NCBI RefSeq assembly: GCF_000421465.1
Contig: NZ_ATXB01000001.1
Span: 2,077,001-2,141,000 of the forward strand
Origin: Methylohalobius crimeensis 10Ki
GTDB taxonomy: Bacteria; Pseudomonadota; Gammaproteobacteria; Methylococcales; Methylothermaceae
Reading direction: 5' to 3'
Length of the DNA stretch: 64,000 nucleotides
How positions within the stretch are numbered: position 1 is the stretch's first letter; the number at the start of each line of letters is the position of its first letter. A model generated the notes under the pieces. That model made no database searches, was not told the DNA's origin, and saw only the letters and a list, made by a program, of their open reading frames with translations. Below are positions 52,534 to 61,974 of this stretch, one piece after another. Made by a program: the position numbers and the translations under genes.

Positions 52534-53895
52534 ATGCGCAACTTTCTGTCCGGCCTGGTATGTTTTATTTTCCCGACAATCGCCTGGGCCAGGGAGGCGG
52601 CCGCCTTTCAACCACTCAACCTGACCGACAACCCGCTCGCCATCGCCTGCCTCGGATTGTTCGCACTCGCCTATCTCCTGGTAATGCTGGAGGAGGTCAT
52701 CGACCTCCATAAATCCAAGCCGATTTTGCTCGCCGCCGCTCTGATGTGGGTTCTGATTTCCCTCTTGAACCGAAAGCTGGATATCCCCCCCGACCAGGCC
52801 CGACGAATACTGCGGGCGGAATTGGTGGAATACACCGAATTGTTTCTCTTCCTACTGGTATCCACCACCTATGTCAATGTATTGGACGAACGCAATCTTT
52901 TCAAAAAATTATGCGCCTGGCTCAGTCAACGCAATCTCAACTATCGTCAGTTGTTCTGGACCATGGGCATCCTCACTTTCTTCCTGTCGACGGTGGTCAA
53001 CAACCTGACCACCGTACTGATTGTCAGCACGGTGGTGATCATCATCGGACGCGACGACCCCCGCTTCATCACCCTCACCTGTCTGAGTTCGGTCATCGCT
53101 TCCAATGCCGGCGGTTCCTTCAGCCCCTTCGGCGACATCACCACCCTGATGGTCTGGCAGGACCATAAAGTGGATTTCGTTCAGTTTTTTCCGCTGTTTT
53201 TACCGGCGCTGGTCAATTTCATAATTCCCACCTTATGCCTGCATTTCGCCATTCCGAGAGGATGCCCCCTCCCTCCGGAGCACTTCACGATCCAACTCAA
53301 ACAGGGCGCCATCACTATTTTATTGTTATTTTTTCTGACCATCGTCATCGCCGTCCTCTACGAGCGCATCTTCGATCTTCCCGCCTATCTCGGCATGATG
53401 ATGGGTTTGGTCTTTTTAATGTTCTACGCCTACCGCTTGAGGCGCTCGAAACCCGAGAAAAGCTTCGATATTTTCCACCAAGTACGGGATGTGGAATGGG
53501 ATACTTTGTTATTTTTCTTCGGTGTCGTGTTTGCGGTGGGCGGACTACGCTATTTAGGTTTCTTGACGCTTGCCTCGCATACGATCTATGCGGGGATGGG
53601 ACCGACCCATGCCAACATATTGGCCGGTTTACTGTCGGCGGTGGTGGACAACGTACCGGTGATGCTGGCGATATTGCACATGGAACCCTCCATGAATCTG
53701 TATCAATGGCAACTGATCACCCTGACTGCCGGCGTCGGCGGTTCACTGCTGGCGGTGGGCTCGGCGGCGGGCGTGGCGATGCTGGGCCAGGCACGCGGTT
53801 ATTACACCTCCCTGGCCCATTTGCGCTGGGCGCCGGTGATCGCGGTGGGGTATGCCGCCAGCATCGCGGTGCACTATTGGCTCAACGCCTCCTGA
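52534..53895 (+). CDS. nhaD: NhaD-type sodium/proton antiporter
   Basis: A 453-residue membrane protein with about 12 helices and a cleavable-looking start (LSGLVCFIFPTIAWAREAAA). LFLFLLVSTTYVNVLDERN, WTMGILTFFLSTVVNNLTTVLIVSTVV and SNAGGSFSPFGDITTLMVW carry the polar motifs of the NhaD/ArsB superfamily (ITT group). LSAVVDNVPVMLAILHM is the second half motif. It exports Na+ in exchange for protons. GAAAGGA nine bases before the ATG is its ribosome site. The 3' end overlaps the convergent MFS gene by 22 bases. Confidence 0.94.
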   Translation: MRNFLSGLVCFIFPTIAWAREAAAFQPLNLTDNPLAIACLGLFALAYLLVMLEEVIDLHKSKPILLAAALMWVLISLLNRKLDIPPDQARRILRAELVEYTELFLFLLVSTTYVNVLDERNLFKKLCAWLSQRNLNYRQLFWTMGILTFFLSTVVNNLTTVLIVSTVVIIIGRDDPRFITLTCLSSVIASNAGGSFSPFGDITTLMVWQDHKVDFVQFFPLFLPALVNFIIPTLCLHFAIPRGCPLPPEHFTIQLKQGAITILLLFFLTIVIAVLYERIFDLPAYLGMMMGLVFLMFYAYRLRRSKPEKSFDIFHQVRDVEWDTLLFFFGVVFAVGGLRYLGFLTLASHTIYAGMGPTHANILAGLLSAVVDNVPVMLAILHMEPSMNLYQWQLITLTAGVGGSLLAVGSAAGVAMLGQARGYYTSLAHLRWAPVIAVGYAASIAVHYWLNAS

Positions 53896-55061
53896 CGCCC
53901 GCTCCCCAGCCAGGCGACCAAAAAAGCCAACAAACTGGCGGCCGCGGCGGCACCATACACCCACTGGGCCCCGACCGCCTGCCAGTAGGCGCCGGCCAAA
54001 TAACTTCCCACCATGCTACCCAAACCGAAGCTGAGACTGCTATACAGCGCCTGCCCCTTGCCTTGGTGGCGAGTACCGAAATAGTGTCGCAACAGCTGCA
54101 TCGCTACGGCGTGGTTGACGGCAAAAGTGGCCGCATGCAGCAGTTGGGCCGCCAGCAATACTTCCAACCGCGCCACGCCGAAGCCGATGGTCAGCCAACG
54201 CACCGTCCCCAGCAGCATCGCTGCCAACCACAACCCCCGCAAAGAGATCCACCGAACCAGAAACGGAAAGGTGATAAACAGGACGATCTCGGCCACGACC
54301 CCGAGGCTCCACAGAACACCGATCACCAGACCGGAATAGCCGTGCGCCTCCAAGTAAATCGAATAAAACACGTAGTAAGGTCCGTGGGCGGCCTGAACCA
54401 GAAATACCGCCAGCAGGAAAGCGATCACGGGGCGCTGCCACAACAATTGCCGCCAGGGAGTGCGATCATCGGAAGCGAGCACTTTTTTGGCCGGGTCGGG
54501 CACAAACTGAACGCTCAGCCAGATCAACCCCAGCAGAACGGCCAATACCCGAGGCAGATAATCCACTCCCAACCGGTCCATCCCCATGCCTAAACTTAAT
54601 ACCGCAACGATAAAACCGACCGACCCCCACAGCCGAATCCAGGGATATCGATGGGCCGCTCCCCCCAGGTGAGCCAAGGTCACCGCTTCGAACTGGGACA
54701 AGGCCGCACTCCAACACACCCCGAAGGCCAAGGTCACCACCAGAATTTCGCCATAGGCGGATACCCGCAAGAGCGGTAGAAACAGGACGGCCGCCAAAAG
54801 ACACGCAATCCGGACCCAGGCCACAGGGCGTCCCGTATAATCGGCGATCCAGCCGAGAACATTGGGCGCCGCCACCTTGGTGGCCGATAAGAGCGCCATC
54901 ACCATACCGATTTGGTGGGCGCTCAACCCCCTGGATTGAAGGTACAACCCCCAATACGGCAAGAGCGCTCCCAGGCTGGCGAAATAGAAGAAATAAAATG
55001 CCCCCAAGCGCCGGTAGGGAACGGACTGGACGGATTTGGAAAAAGCGGGGGTGTCACTCAC
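53874..55061 (-). CDS. MFS transporter, PPP (phenylpropionate permease-like) family
   Basis: A 395-residue carrier with 12 predicted helices. YFFYFASLGALLPYWGLYLQSRGLSAHQIGMVMALLSATKVAAPNVLGWIADYTGR at the N-terminus contains the GxxxD/R motif of loop 2-3 in the PPP group. Members include HcaT, but the substrate here is unknown. It starts one base after the aroC stop and probably belongs to the prmB-aroC transcript. Confidence 0.88.
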   Translation of the reverse strand: MSDTPAFSKSVQSVPYRRLGAFYFFYFASLGALLPYWGLYLQSRGLSAHQIGMVMALLSATKVAAPNVLGWIADYTGRPVAWVRIACLLAAVLFLPLLRVSAYGEILVVTLAFGVCWSAALSQFEAVTLAHLGGAAHRYPWIRLWGSVGFIVAVLSLGMGMDRLGVDYLPRVLAVLLGLIWLSVQFVPDPAKKVLASDDRTPWRQLLWQRPVIAFLLAVFLVQAAHGPYYVFYSIYLEAHGYSGLVIGVLWSLGVVAEIVLFITFPFLVRWISLRGLWLAAMLLGTVRWLTIGFGVARLEVLLAAQLLHAATFAVNHAVAMQLLRHYFGTRHQGKGQALYSSLSFGLGSMVGSYLAGAYWQAVGAQWVYGAAAAASLLAFLVAWLGSGRQEALSQ

Positions 55062-55062
55062 C

Positions 55063-56163
55063 TCAAGCGGGGGCGGACGGAATCGGCTCGAGCGGCGGCG
55101 TCACATCCCCATTCTGAGCCCGGTGGCGCAAATACTGATCCATCAGGACGATCGCCATCATCGCTTCGGCGATGGGCGTCGCCCGAATCCCCACGCAAGG
55201 ATCGTGGCGGCCTTTGGTCACCACTTCCACCGGTTGGCCGTGAATATCCACGCTGCGCCCCGGCAGGCGCAAGCTGGAGGTGGGTTTGAGGGCGATGTGG
55301 GCGACCACGTCCTGACCCGAGGAGATGCCGCCCAAAATGCCGCCGGCGTGGTTGCTCAAAAATCCCTCCGGGGACATTTCATCGCGAAATTCGGTCCCCT
55401 TGGCGGTCACGCATTGGAAACCGTCGCCGATCTCCACGCCCTTGACCGCGTTGATGCTCATCAAGGCGTGGGCCAGTTCCGCGTCCAGACGGTCAAAGAT
55501 GGGCTCGCCGAGACCCGGCGGCACGCCGGTGGCCACCACCGTGATCTTGGCGCCGGCCGAATCGCCGGATTTGCGCAAGGCGTCCATGAACCGCTCCAGC
55601 TCCGGCACCTTGGCCGGGTCGGGACAGAAAAACGGGTTTTCCTCCACCCCATCCCAAGAAACCATGTCCAGCTCGATGGGCCCCAACTGGGAGAGGTAAC
55701 CCCGGACTTCCACCCCCAATCGCTCGCGAAGGTATTTTTTCGCGATCGCGCCCGCCGCCACCCGCATGGCGGTTTCGCGGGCGCTGGAGCGCCCTCCGCC
55801 GCGATAATCCCTAAGGCCGTATTTTTGGACATAGACATAGTCGGCATGGCCCGGCCGGAAGCGGGTGGCGATCTCGGAATAATCCTTGGAACGCTGATCC
55901 ACGTTTTCGATCGCCAGACCGATGGGGGTGCCGGTGGTTTTGCCCTCGAACACCCCGGACAGAATTTTGACCTGATCCGGCTCGCGGCGCTGAGTGGTAT
56001 GCCGCGACTTGCCCGGTCGGCGGCGGTCCAGATCCCGCTGAAGATCGGCTTCGCACAAAGGCAGGCCGGGCGGACAGCCGTCCACCACCGCCCCTAGTGC
56101 CGGGCCATGGCTTTCGCCGAAAGTCGTGAGGGTAAACAGTTTGCCGAAGGTATTGCCAGACAT
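55063..56163 (-). CDS. aroC: Chorismate synthase
   Basis: A 366-residue enzyme starting [24 protein letters not shown], with the GESHG motif, RPGHADY near residue 106, and [21 protein letters not shown] near 125. It eliminates phosphate from EPSP to give chorismate using reduced FMN. Its start follows prmB by 95 bases and the MFS carrier follows directly. Confidence 0.98.
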   Translation of the reverse strand: MSGNTFGKLFTLTTFGESHGPALGAVVDGCPPGLPLCEADLQRDLDRRRPGKSRHTTQRREPDQVKILSGVFEGKTTGTPIGLAIENVDQRSKDYSEIATRFRPGHADYVYVQKYGLRDYRGGGRSSARETAMRVAAGAIAKKYLRERLGVEVRGYLSQLGPIELDMVSWDGVEENPFFCPDPAKVPELERFMDALRKSGDSAGAKITVVATGVPPGLGEPIFDRLDAELAHALMSINAVKGVEIGDGFQCVTAKGTEFRDEMSPEGFLSNHAGGILGGISSGQDVVAHIALKPTSSLRLPGRSVDIHGQPVEVVTKGRHDPCVGIRATPIAEAMMAIVLMDQYLRHRAQNGDVTPPLEPIPSAPA

Positions 56164-56234
56164 AAAAAAACCTATTTCATTTCATAGCGCTTCAAATCGA
56201 AAAACCGGACCTGCCGATATTCACGGGCCTTGTT

Positions 56235-56261
56235 GGGGCGGACACAGGGGGGTCGCCCCTA
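56235..56261. repeat. Family B dispersed GC-rich repeat, copy 2
   Basis: GGGGCGGACACAGGGGGGTC GCCCCTAC matches the copy near 35979 in the opposite strand with few changes. It overlaps the 3' end of prmB: the CTA of its GCCCCTAC is the minus-strand TAG stop codon of prmB. Confidence 0.65.
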
Positions 56262-57164
56262 CCGTGAAAAATGATGGCGGCGCAGGTCTTCCGCGGTGAG
56301 CAGGAAAACGCCCTCGCCGCCCCGTTCGAACTCCATCCACAGAAACGGCACCTGAGGGTAACGGCGGCGCAGCGCCTCGGCGCTATTACCCACTTCCACC
56401 ACCAAAATACCGTCGTCGGTGAGATGATCGGCGGCTTTTTCCAAGATTCGGATCACACAATCGAGCCCCTCGGGACCGCTTTCCAGCCCCAGCTTCGGCT
56501 CGGCCTTAAATTCGGGCGCCGCGGCCTCCCATTCCGGACGACTCACGTAAGGCGGATTGCTGACGATCAAAGCATACCGGCCGGATATCTGTTCGAACAA
56601 ATCCGACTGAATCGGCCGCACCCGCCCTTCCATGCCGTGACGACGAATATTGATCTTCGCCACGTCCAGGGCGTCCGGAGAAATATCCACCGCATCCACC
56701 TGCGCGTCGGGGAAGGCGTGGGCACAGCAAATCGCGATGCAGCCCGATCCGGTGCACAGATCCAAAACGCGTTCGACTGCCACCCCGTCCAGCCAAGGGG
56801 AAAACCGGCCTTCGAGCAGCTCCCCGATGGGCGACCGGGGCACCAACACACGTTCATCCACATAAAACTTCAAACCGCAAAGAAACGCCTCGCGGGTCAA
56901 ATAAGCGGCGGGGTTCCGGGTCTCGATGCGGCGCTCGATAACGGCCGCCACGGCGCGCTTTTCTTCCGCCACCAACCGCGCTTCCAGGTAGAAGTCGGGC
57001 AGATCGTAAGGCAGATGCAAAGTATGGAGGATCAGGGAAGCGGCCTCGTCAAGCGCGTTGTCGGTACCGTGGCCGAAAATCAGCCCCGCCTGGTTGAAGC
57101 GGCTGGCACCCCAACGGATAAAATCGCGGACTGTTTGGAGTTGATCTAAGGTGGCCTGAGTCAT
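56259..57164 (-). CDS. prmB: Ribosomal protein L3 N5-glutamine methyltransferase
   Basis: A 301-residue methyltransferase of the HemK/PrmB family starting MTQATLDQLQTVRDFIRWGASRFNQAGLIFGHGTDNALDEAA at 57164. The catalytic motif IVSNPPYVSRPEW near residue 190 and the SAM motif VLDLCTGSGCIAI near 130 are present; GHGTDNALDEAA is characteristic of PrmB rather than PrmC. It modifies a Gln of ribosomal protein L3. The stop codon comes from a family B repeat, so the last residues may have been altered by the insertion. Confidence 0.95.
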   Translation of the reverse strand: MTQATLDQLQTVRDFIRWGASRFNQAGLIFGHGTDNALDEAASLILHTLHLPYDLPDFYLEARLVAEEKRAVAAVIERRIETRNPAAYLTREAFLCGLKFYVDERVLVPRSPIGELLEGRFSPWLDGVAVERVLDLCTGSGCIAICCAHAFPDAQVDAVDISPDALDVAKINIRRHGMEGRVRPIQSDLFEQISGRYALIVSNPPYVSRPEWEAAAPEFKAEPKLGLESGPEGLDCVIRILEKAADHLTDDGILVVEVGNSAEALRRRYPQVPFLWMEFERGGEGVFLLTAEDLRRHHFSR

Positions 57165-57315
57165 GTGGGAATCGAAGGCTTCGGATAAAACTGGCATTAT
57201 ATCCCATCTGCGGCCGGGGCTGGTTCTCCGCCATAGAGGAAATCATCTATGCTTGGATTAACGCCACCATGCATAAACAATGCGCGTTTAAAACTCATCC
57301 ACCCAAGGGATATCG

Positions 57316-58671
57316 ATGAAATATCTGCCGTTGCTGCTGATCCTTGCCGGTTTGCCCGCTCAGGCGGAGGAAACCACCGAGGCCGATCTGTTCGAGGACG
57401 AAAGTGAAGCCCCCCTTTTCCAGCCGGCCGAAGAAGAAACCTTGCAGCTGGACGGCGAAGAAGGCGACTCTCTGTTTGCGGAAGAAGTCGTTGAAAGCGA
57501 GTCCGAATCCGCCCCCCCCTTGCCGGTGGAAATCAGCGGCCAAAGCGCCCTGGAATACCGTTTTTTCCATGACCACGGGGAAAACCCCGGCATGGACTAT
57601 CACAACAATTTCTCATTTTACCTGGAACCCAAATTCGCCTATCTCTGGGACGGCAATCGGCAATCGCTGACCTTCAAGCCTTTTTGGCGCTACGATCAGC
57701 ACGACAGCCGTCGGACACATTTCGACATCCGCGAGATGGTATGGCGCTTCACCCGCGGGCCTTGGACCTTCCGCGCCGGGATCGACCGGGTGTTTTGGGG
57801 AGTGACCGAATCCCGCCATACCGTGGACATCATCAATCAAACCGATTTGATCGAGAACTCCGATACCGAAGAAAAGCTGGGCCAACCCATGCTGCGTTTG
57901 GATTACAGCAGCCTGCGCTGGGGCACCGCCAGCCTGTTTTATCTCCCTTTCTCCCGCAAACGCACCTTTCCGGGCAAGGAAGGACGTCTGCGCCCGCCGC
58001 TGCCGATCACCGACTCGGCGGATCACCCCGACAGCGCCCGTCCCACGCACCCGGATTTCGCCATCCGTTGGGCCAAAACCCTCGGCTATTGGGATGTGGG
58101 GCTTACCTATTTTCGCGGCGTCACCCGTGAACCCCGGTTTGAAATCGGCCTCACCCCCGATTTTCAGCCCGTGAATCTCCGCCCGGTTTACGAAGTCATC
58201 GATCAAGTGGGCCTGGATATTCAGGGGGTGACCGGCAACTGGCTGTGGAAGCTGGAGGGCTTTCATCGAGCCGGCCAAGGCAAGAGTTTCCAACAACTCA
58301 CCGCGGGATTCGAGTACACCTTCAGCGGCGTCTTCAAGACCGGCGCCGACCTCGGATTCCTGGCGGAATTCTTATACGACAACCGGGAAAATCAACTGCC
58401 CCTGGTCAATTTCATCCCCTTCGAAAAGGATATTTTCGTCGGCAGCCGCCTGGCCTTGAACGATGTCTCGGGCACCGAATTGCTGGCCGGCGCCATCATC
58501 GATTTCGACACCGGCACCACCTCGTACAACATCGAGGCGAGCCGCCGCTTCGGCAATCACTGGAAGCTGTACCTGGAAATGCGCGGTTTCGTCAATACCG
58601 ACCCGAAGGACGCCGGCTACTTCTTCCGCCGGGAGAATTACATTCACACGGAACTGCAATACTACTTTTGA
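57316..58671 (+). CDS. Predicted outer-membrane beta-barrel protein
   Basis: A 451-residue protein with signal peptide MKYLPLLLILAGLPAQA. After it comes an acidic linker (about 18-72, mostly Glu and Asp), then alternating amphipathic strands (FSFYLEPKFAYLWDGNRQSLTFKPFWRYDQHDSRRTHFDIREMVWRF). The C-terminus ends in ELQYYF, with a terminal Phe as needed for the Bam machinery. This is a general barrel pattern; the DUF1302-like or porin-like identity is not firm. The 3' end overlaps the convergent gene by ten bases. Confidence 0.8.
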   Translation: MKYLPLLLILAGLPAQAEETTEADLFEDESEAPLFQPAEEETLQLDGEEGDSLFAEEVVESESESAPPLPVEISGQSALEYRFFHDHGENPGMDYHNNFSFYLEPKFAYLWDGNRQSLTFKPFWRYDQHDSRRTHFDIREMVWRFTRGPWTFRAGIDRVFWGVTESRHTVDIINQTDLIENSDTEEKLGQPMLRLDYSSLRWGTASLFYLPFSRKRTFPGKEGRLRPPLPITDSADHPDSARPTHPDFAIRWAKTLGYWDVGLTYFRGVTREPRFEIGLTPDFQPVNLRPVYEVIDQVGLDIQGVTGNWLWKLEGFHRAGQGKSFQQLTAGFEYTFSGVFKTGADLGFLAEFLYDNRENQLPLVNFIPFEKDIFVGSRLALNDVSGTELLAGAIIDFDTGTTSYNIEASRRFGNHWKLYLEMRGFVNTDPKDAGYFFRRENYIHTELQYYF

Positions 58672-60131
58672 AACCGGTCGGTGGCGCTAACGCAAGGACA
58701 ACGCAAAACTCCCCGACCGATTCCATGGGGCTTTCCCAAACGCATCGGATACAAATTGTCGCCGTAAAGCAGGCGAACGACCGATCCGTCCCGAATCGTC
58801 TGCTCGGCAAGCAGCAGGGACAAACGGCCTTGTTCCTCCAACAGCAACCCCCGCTGGCAATCACACGGATGCCCAACCCGATATAGGGGCTGGATTCCCA
58901 CCGGGAATACTCCCCCCGGCACTGCTTCCAGAGTGGCCCAGAGCACCGGCTCCCCCTCCTCTGCAAGATTTTCGGTATCGCTCCACCGCAACTGCGCCAA
59001 CACCGCCAAGCCGATCAAATCGCCGCCGTGGGGTGCAAAAACGCCGATCAAATCCCCCACTTGCAGGCTTTCCGGAAGTGCCTGGAGAATCCGCACCCGA
59101 CCGGATTCATCGGCTACCGGAATCGCCTCGACCGTCCTTCCTTGAAGACGCGCGAATATTGCTTCCAACCCAACGACCCAATCGGCGTCCATCACCGCAA
59201 AGCCGCCTCCCTGTGGAAGCGACTGAAACCAGCGCCTGACCAGATAGTCCAGCAATTCGCTGGACAACGTATCGGCCGGTTCACGCCAATATTCGAAGCG
59301 CCCGACCGATGCCGCCAAATGCTTGTGGTCGGCAATCAGCACCGCCAATTCACTCATATCCAGCCGTGGACTCGTTCTCCCTTCTCCCTCCGATAGCCAT
59401 CGGGCGGGAGAATCCGATGCCGCAGGGAGATGCCAGCCTTTGCCGGAATCCTCGACGATTTTGACCAGAGGCGCCCATTTCTCCAGCAGCGAATCCAGCA
59501 AGATCACTTCCTGAGGAAGCAATCGACCAGAATCGGCCAGCCCCAACAACAAGCATCGGCTATATTCCCATTCGGGAACCGTGACGGCGCGGTGACGCAA
59601 CCCCGGCCATTTGACCTTATTCCGATCCACCTCCCTTTTTTGCCCCTGTTGGAATAATAGGTGGAGATCCTTCCACAATCCTTCCGGCCAGGGATGATGA
59701 TAAAATCCGCAAAGCCGAACGATCTGTCCTAAACAGGCCATGGCCCCCACCAGCGCATCGGTCTCAATTTGCTTACCGGCGAAACACCAGCGGGCATAAG
59801 TTCGACCCAATGCCCGCCAGGCGGAAACATAAAGCCGGTATCGCCTCATGCCGGCAGGAGACAAGGGAAAGCCGGACGGCGGCTGGGTATGAAAGACTTG
59901 TTGATGTCTGTCCAAAGCAGCGTAGATTCGTGCCGCCAATTTGCGAACTCGGGGAGCGAGCTGATGAGGAGCCAAAGCCTCGGCGGCAGCTTGCAAACCA
60001 ACCGCCCCCTCGCCTTCCTCCCGCGATTCCTCGCCGATGCTTTCCAGGCCCTTCAGTTGTTGGTCGAGCTCATCCGTTTCAAAATCGGGGAGACCGGGAT
60101 CGGTCAGATTGAGATAATTCAGGTGCGACAT
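58662..60131 (-). CDS. Protein of unknown function, 489 residues
   Basis: No family is recognised. There is no signal peptide or membrane helix. Residues 1-60 are acidic; 60-330 are helical (ARIYAALDRHQQVFHTQPPSGFPLSPAGMRRYRLYVSAWRALGRTYARW); the C-terminal 150 residues alternate strands (RVRILQALPESLQVGDLIGVFAPHGGDLIGLAVLAQLRW), as a small beta-barrel might, somewhat like PilZ domains but without the RxxxR/DxSxxG motif. A cytosolic regulatory protein is possible. It overlaps the outer-membrane gene tail by ten bases. Confidence 0.75.
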   Translation of the reverse strand: MSHLNYLNLTDPGLPDFETDELDQQLKGLESIGEESREEGEGAVGLQAAAEALAPHQLAPRVRKLAARIYAALDRHQQVFHTQPPSGFPLSPAGMRRYRLYVSAWRALGRTYARWCFAGKQIETDALVGAMACLGQIVRLCGFYHHPWPEGLWKDLHLLFQQGQKREVDRNKVKWPGLRHRAVTVPEWEYSRCLLLGLADSGRLLPQEVILLDSLLEKWAPLVKIVEDSGKGWHLPAASDSPARWLSEGEGRTSPRLDMSELAVLIADHKHLAASVGRFEYWREPADTLSSELLDYLVRRWFQSLPQGGGFAVMDADWVVGLEAIFARLQGRTVEAIPVADESGRVRILQALPESLQVGDLIGVFAPHGGDLIGLAVLAQLRWSDTENLAEEGEPVLWATLEAVPGGVFPVGIQPLYRVGHPCDCQRGLLLEEQGRLSLLLAEQTIRDGSVVRLLYGDNLYPMRLGKPHGIGRGVLRCPCVSATDRFQK

Positions 60132-60200
60132 GTTCTAGGCCAATGATTACGCAACAATAGAAAAATAATCCAGAAACTTATCTGCGTTAAGAGAATAGTC

Positions 60201-61538
60201 TTGCCTGCACGAAACCACAATTTGAATCGGGAAACTTGGCGCCTGGCGCTGCCCATGATTCTGTCCAATCTTTCCACCCCCTTATTGGGCATGGTGGACA
60301 CGGCGGTCGTGGGTCACCTGGACCGGTCTTACTACCTTGGCGCCGTCGCCCTGGGAGGGACGATTTTCAGCTTTCTTTATTGGGGCTTCGGTTTCCTGCG
60401 CATGGGAACCACCGGCCTCACGGCTCAGGCGATGGGCAACGAGAGCCCCTGCGAAATCGGGGCGATTCTGGGCCGGGCGCTGATACTTGCCGGAATTCTG
60501 AGTGCTATCCTGATCGGCTTGAAAAATCCGGCGGCGATGTTCGCCTTTCATTTGCTGGAGGCGAGCCCGGAAGCGGAGGCATATGCTCAGCAGTATTTTT
60601 CCATCCGCATTTTCAGCGCACCGGCCACCTTGGCGAACTACGCCTGCATCGGTTGGTTTATTGGGCTTCAGAACACCCGCATCCCTCTTCTAATCACCCT
60701 GACGGTCAATCTGGTCAACATAGTTCTGGATTGCTTCTTCGTTTGGGGGATGCACTGGAACGTAGCCGGCGTGGCGGCCGCCTCCGTAGCGGCGGAATAC
60801 AGCGGTCTTTTGCTGGCTGGAATTTTCATCGTCCGGCGCTGGCGCACCATCCCCCGTCCAAATTGGAAAGGAATCTTCCATTGGCAAGCGCTTGGACGCA
60901 TGTTCAACGTCAACGCCAACCTTTTCGTGCGCACCCTGTTGCTTATTTTCGGCTTTGCCTTTTTCACCGCTCAGAGTGCCAAATTGGGCGATGTGGTTCT
61001 GGCGGCCAACACCATTTTGCTCAACTTGCAAAGCTTCATGGCCTATACCCTGGACGGTTTCGCCCACGCCGCCGAAGCCTTGACGGGCCGAGCTTTGGGA
61101 CGCCGCAGCCTCCCTTTGTTACGATCCGCCATCGCCACGTCCTGCAGCTGGTCTTTCCTGTTTTCCCTCGCCTTCAGTCTCACCTATGCCTTGACCGGAG
61201 AATGGATCATTCGACTATTGACCTCGCTGGAACCGGTCAGGCACACAGCCGTCTACTACCTGTGGTGGGCGATCCTGCTGCCCGTCATATCCGTCTGGAG
61301 CTTTTTATTCGACGGCATCTTCATCGGCCTGACTCGAGCCAAGGAAATGCGAAACGCCATGCTGTTCAGTTTGCTTGGCGTGTATCTTCCCCTCTGGTGG
61401 TGGCTGCAAAACTTGGGCAATCAAGGGCTGTGGATCGCGTTTACCGGCTTTTTGAGCGCGCGTGCTTTGAGCATGGGCTATTATCACCTCAAAATCATGG
61501 CCGAACTTAAGCGGCAACTCGCCTTGTCCCAATCATGA
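60201..61538 (+). CDS. MATE-family efflux transporter (DinF-like)
   Basis: A 445-residue transporter with about 12 helices from a TTG at 60201, a few bases after AAGAGA; no earlier ATG is in frame. The start RETWRLALPMILSNLSTPLLGMVDTAVVGHL is the standard MATE entry, with FGFLRMGTTGLTAQAMG in the first half and ALGRRSLPLLRSAIATSC in the second. DinF-like members export drugs using Na+ or H+. It lies 112 bases before the tRNA pair. Confidence 0.93.
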   Translation: MPARNHNLNRETWRLALPMILSNLSTPLLGMVDTAVVGHLDRSYYLGAVALGGTIFSFLYWGFGFLRMGTTGLTAQAMGNESPCEIGAILGRALILAGILSAILIGLKNPAAMFAFHLLEASPEAEAYAQQYFSIRIFSAPATLANYACIGWFIGLQNTRIPLLITLTVNLVNIVLDCFFVWGMHWNVAGVAAASVAAEYSGLLLAGIFIVRRWRTIPRPNWKGIFHWQALGRMFNVNANLFVRTLLLIFGFAFFTAQSAKLGDVVLAANTILLNLQSFMAYTLDGFAHAAEALTGRALGRRSLPLLRSAIATSCSWSFLFSLAFSLTYALTGEWIIRLLTSLEPVRHTAVYYLWWAILLPVISVWSFLFDGIFIGLTRAKEMRNAMLFSLLGVYLPLWWWLQNLGNQGLWIAFTGFLSARALSMGYYHLKIMAELKRQLALSQS

Positions 61539-61607
61539 TTTCTTACCAAGCCCTCTTGTCGCCTGCCCCCGATTCAAATCACACAAACAAATCGTCCTAT
61601 ACGGTAC

Positions 61608-61636
61608 TTGGTTTTTATCGGATAAATAGATATAAT
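61608..61636 (+). promoter_or_regulatory. Promoter of the tRNA-His/tRNA-Lys operon
   Basis: TTGGTT (61608-61613) and a perfect TATAAT (61631-61636) are separated by 17 bases. The -10 lies 14 bases before the first tRNA base, as is typical of tRNA promoters. There is no stringent-type GC discriminator. Confidence 0.65.
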
Positions 61637-61650
61637 TCCACTTCTCCAAT

Positions 61651-61727
61651 GGTGGGTGTAGCTCAGTCGGTAGAGCCCTGGATTGTGATTCCAGTTGTCG
61701 CCGGTTCAAGTCCGGTCACCCACCCCA
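61651..61727 (+). tRNA. tRNA-His (GTG anticodon)
   Basis: A 77-base tRNA including the extra G-1 encoded at 61651 that pairs with C73 and marks tRNA-His. The acceptor GTGGGTG (61652-61658) pairs with CACCCAC (61717-61723), the D-loop GCTCAGTCGGTAGAGC is standard, and the anticodon loop ATTGTGA carries GTG. The CCA end is encoded. Only four bases separate it from the next tRNA, so the two are cotranscribed. Confidence 0.97.
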
Positions 61728-61731
61728 ATCT

Positions 61732-61807
61732 GGGTCGTTAGCTCAGTTGGTAGAGCAGCGGACTCTTAATCCGTCGGTCCGGGGTTCGAATCCCTGACGA
61801 CCCACCA
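61732..61807 (+). tRNA. tRNA-Lys (CTT anticodon)
   Basis: A 76-base tRNA. The acceptor GGGTCGT pairs with ACGACCC, GCTCAGTTGGTAGAGC is the D-arm, and the anticodon loop CTCTTAA (between stem GCGGA and TCCGT) gives CTT, reading AAG. The TTCGAAT T-loop and encoded CCA are present. The 167 bases that follow hold no recognisable terminator or gene before the PEP-CTERM gene. Confidence 0.96.
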
Positions 61808-61974
61808 ATTAAATCAAAGGATTGCATGGAGTTCCCCAGTCAACCATTCTTGCCTTGAGACGATATGTAAGCGCTGTGTAAGCAGATTGGCGGAAAAAGT
61901 AAAAACCGCATACGCCACGGGGGGGAGAGTTCTTTCAGGGGGCCGGGGCAACTTGAATCAAAGGGGGTATGCCT

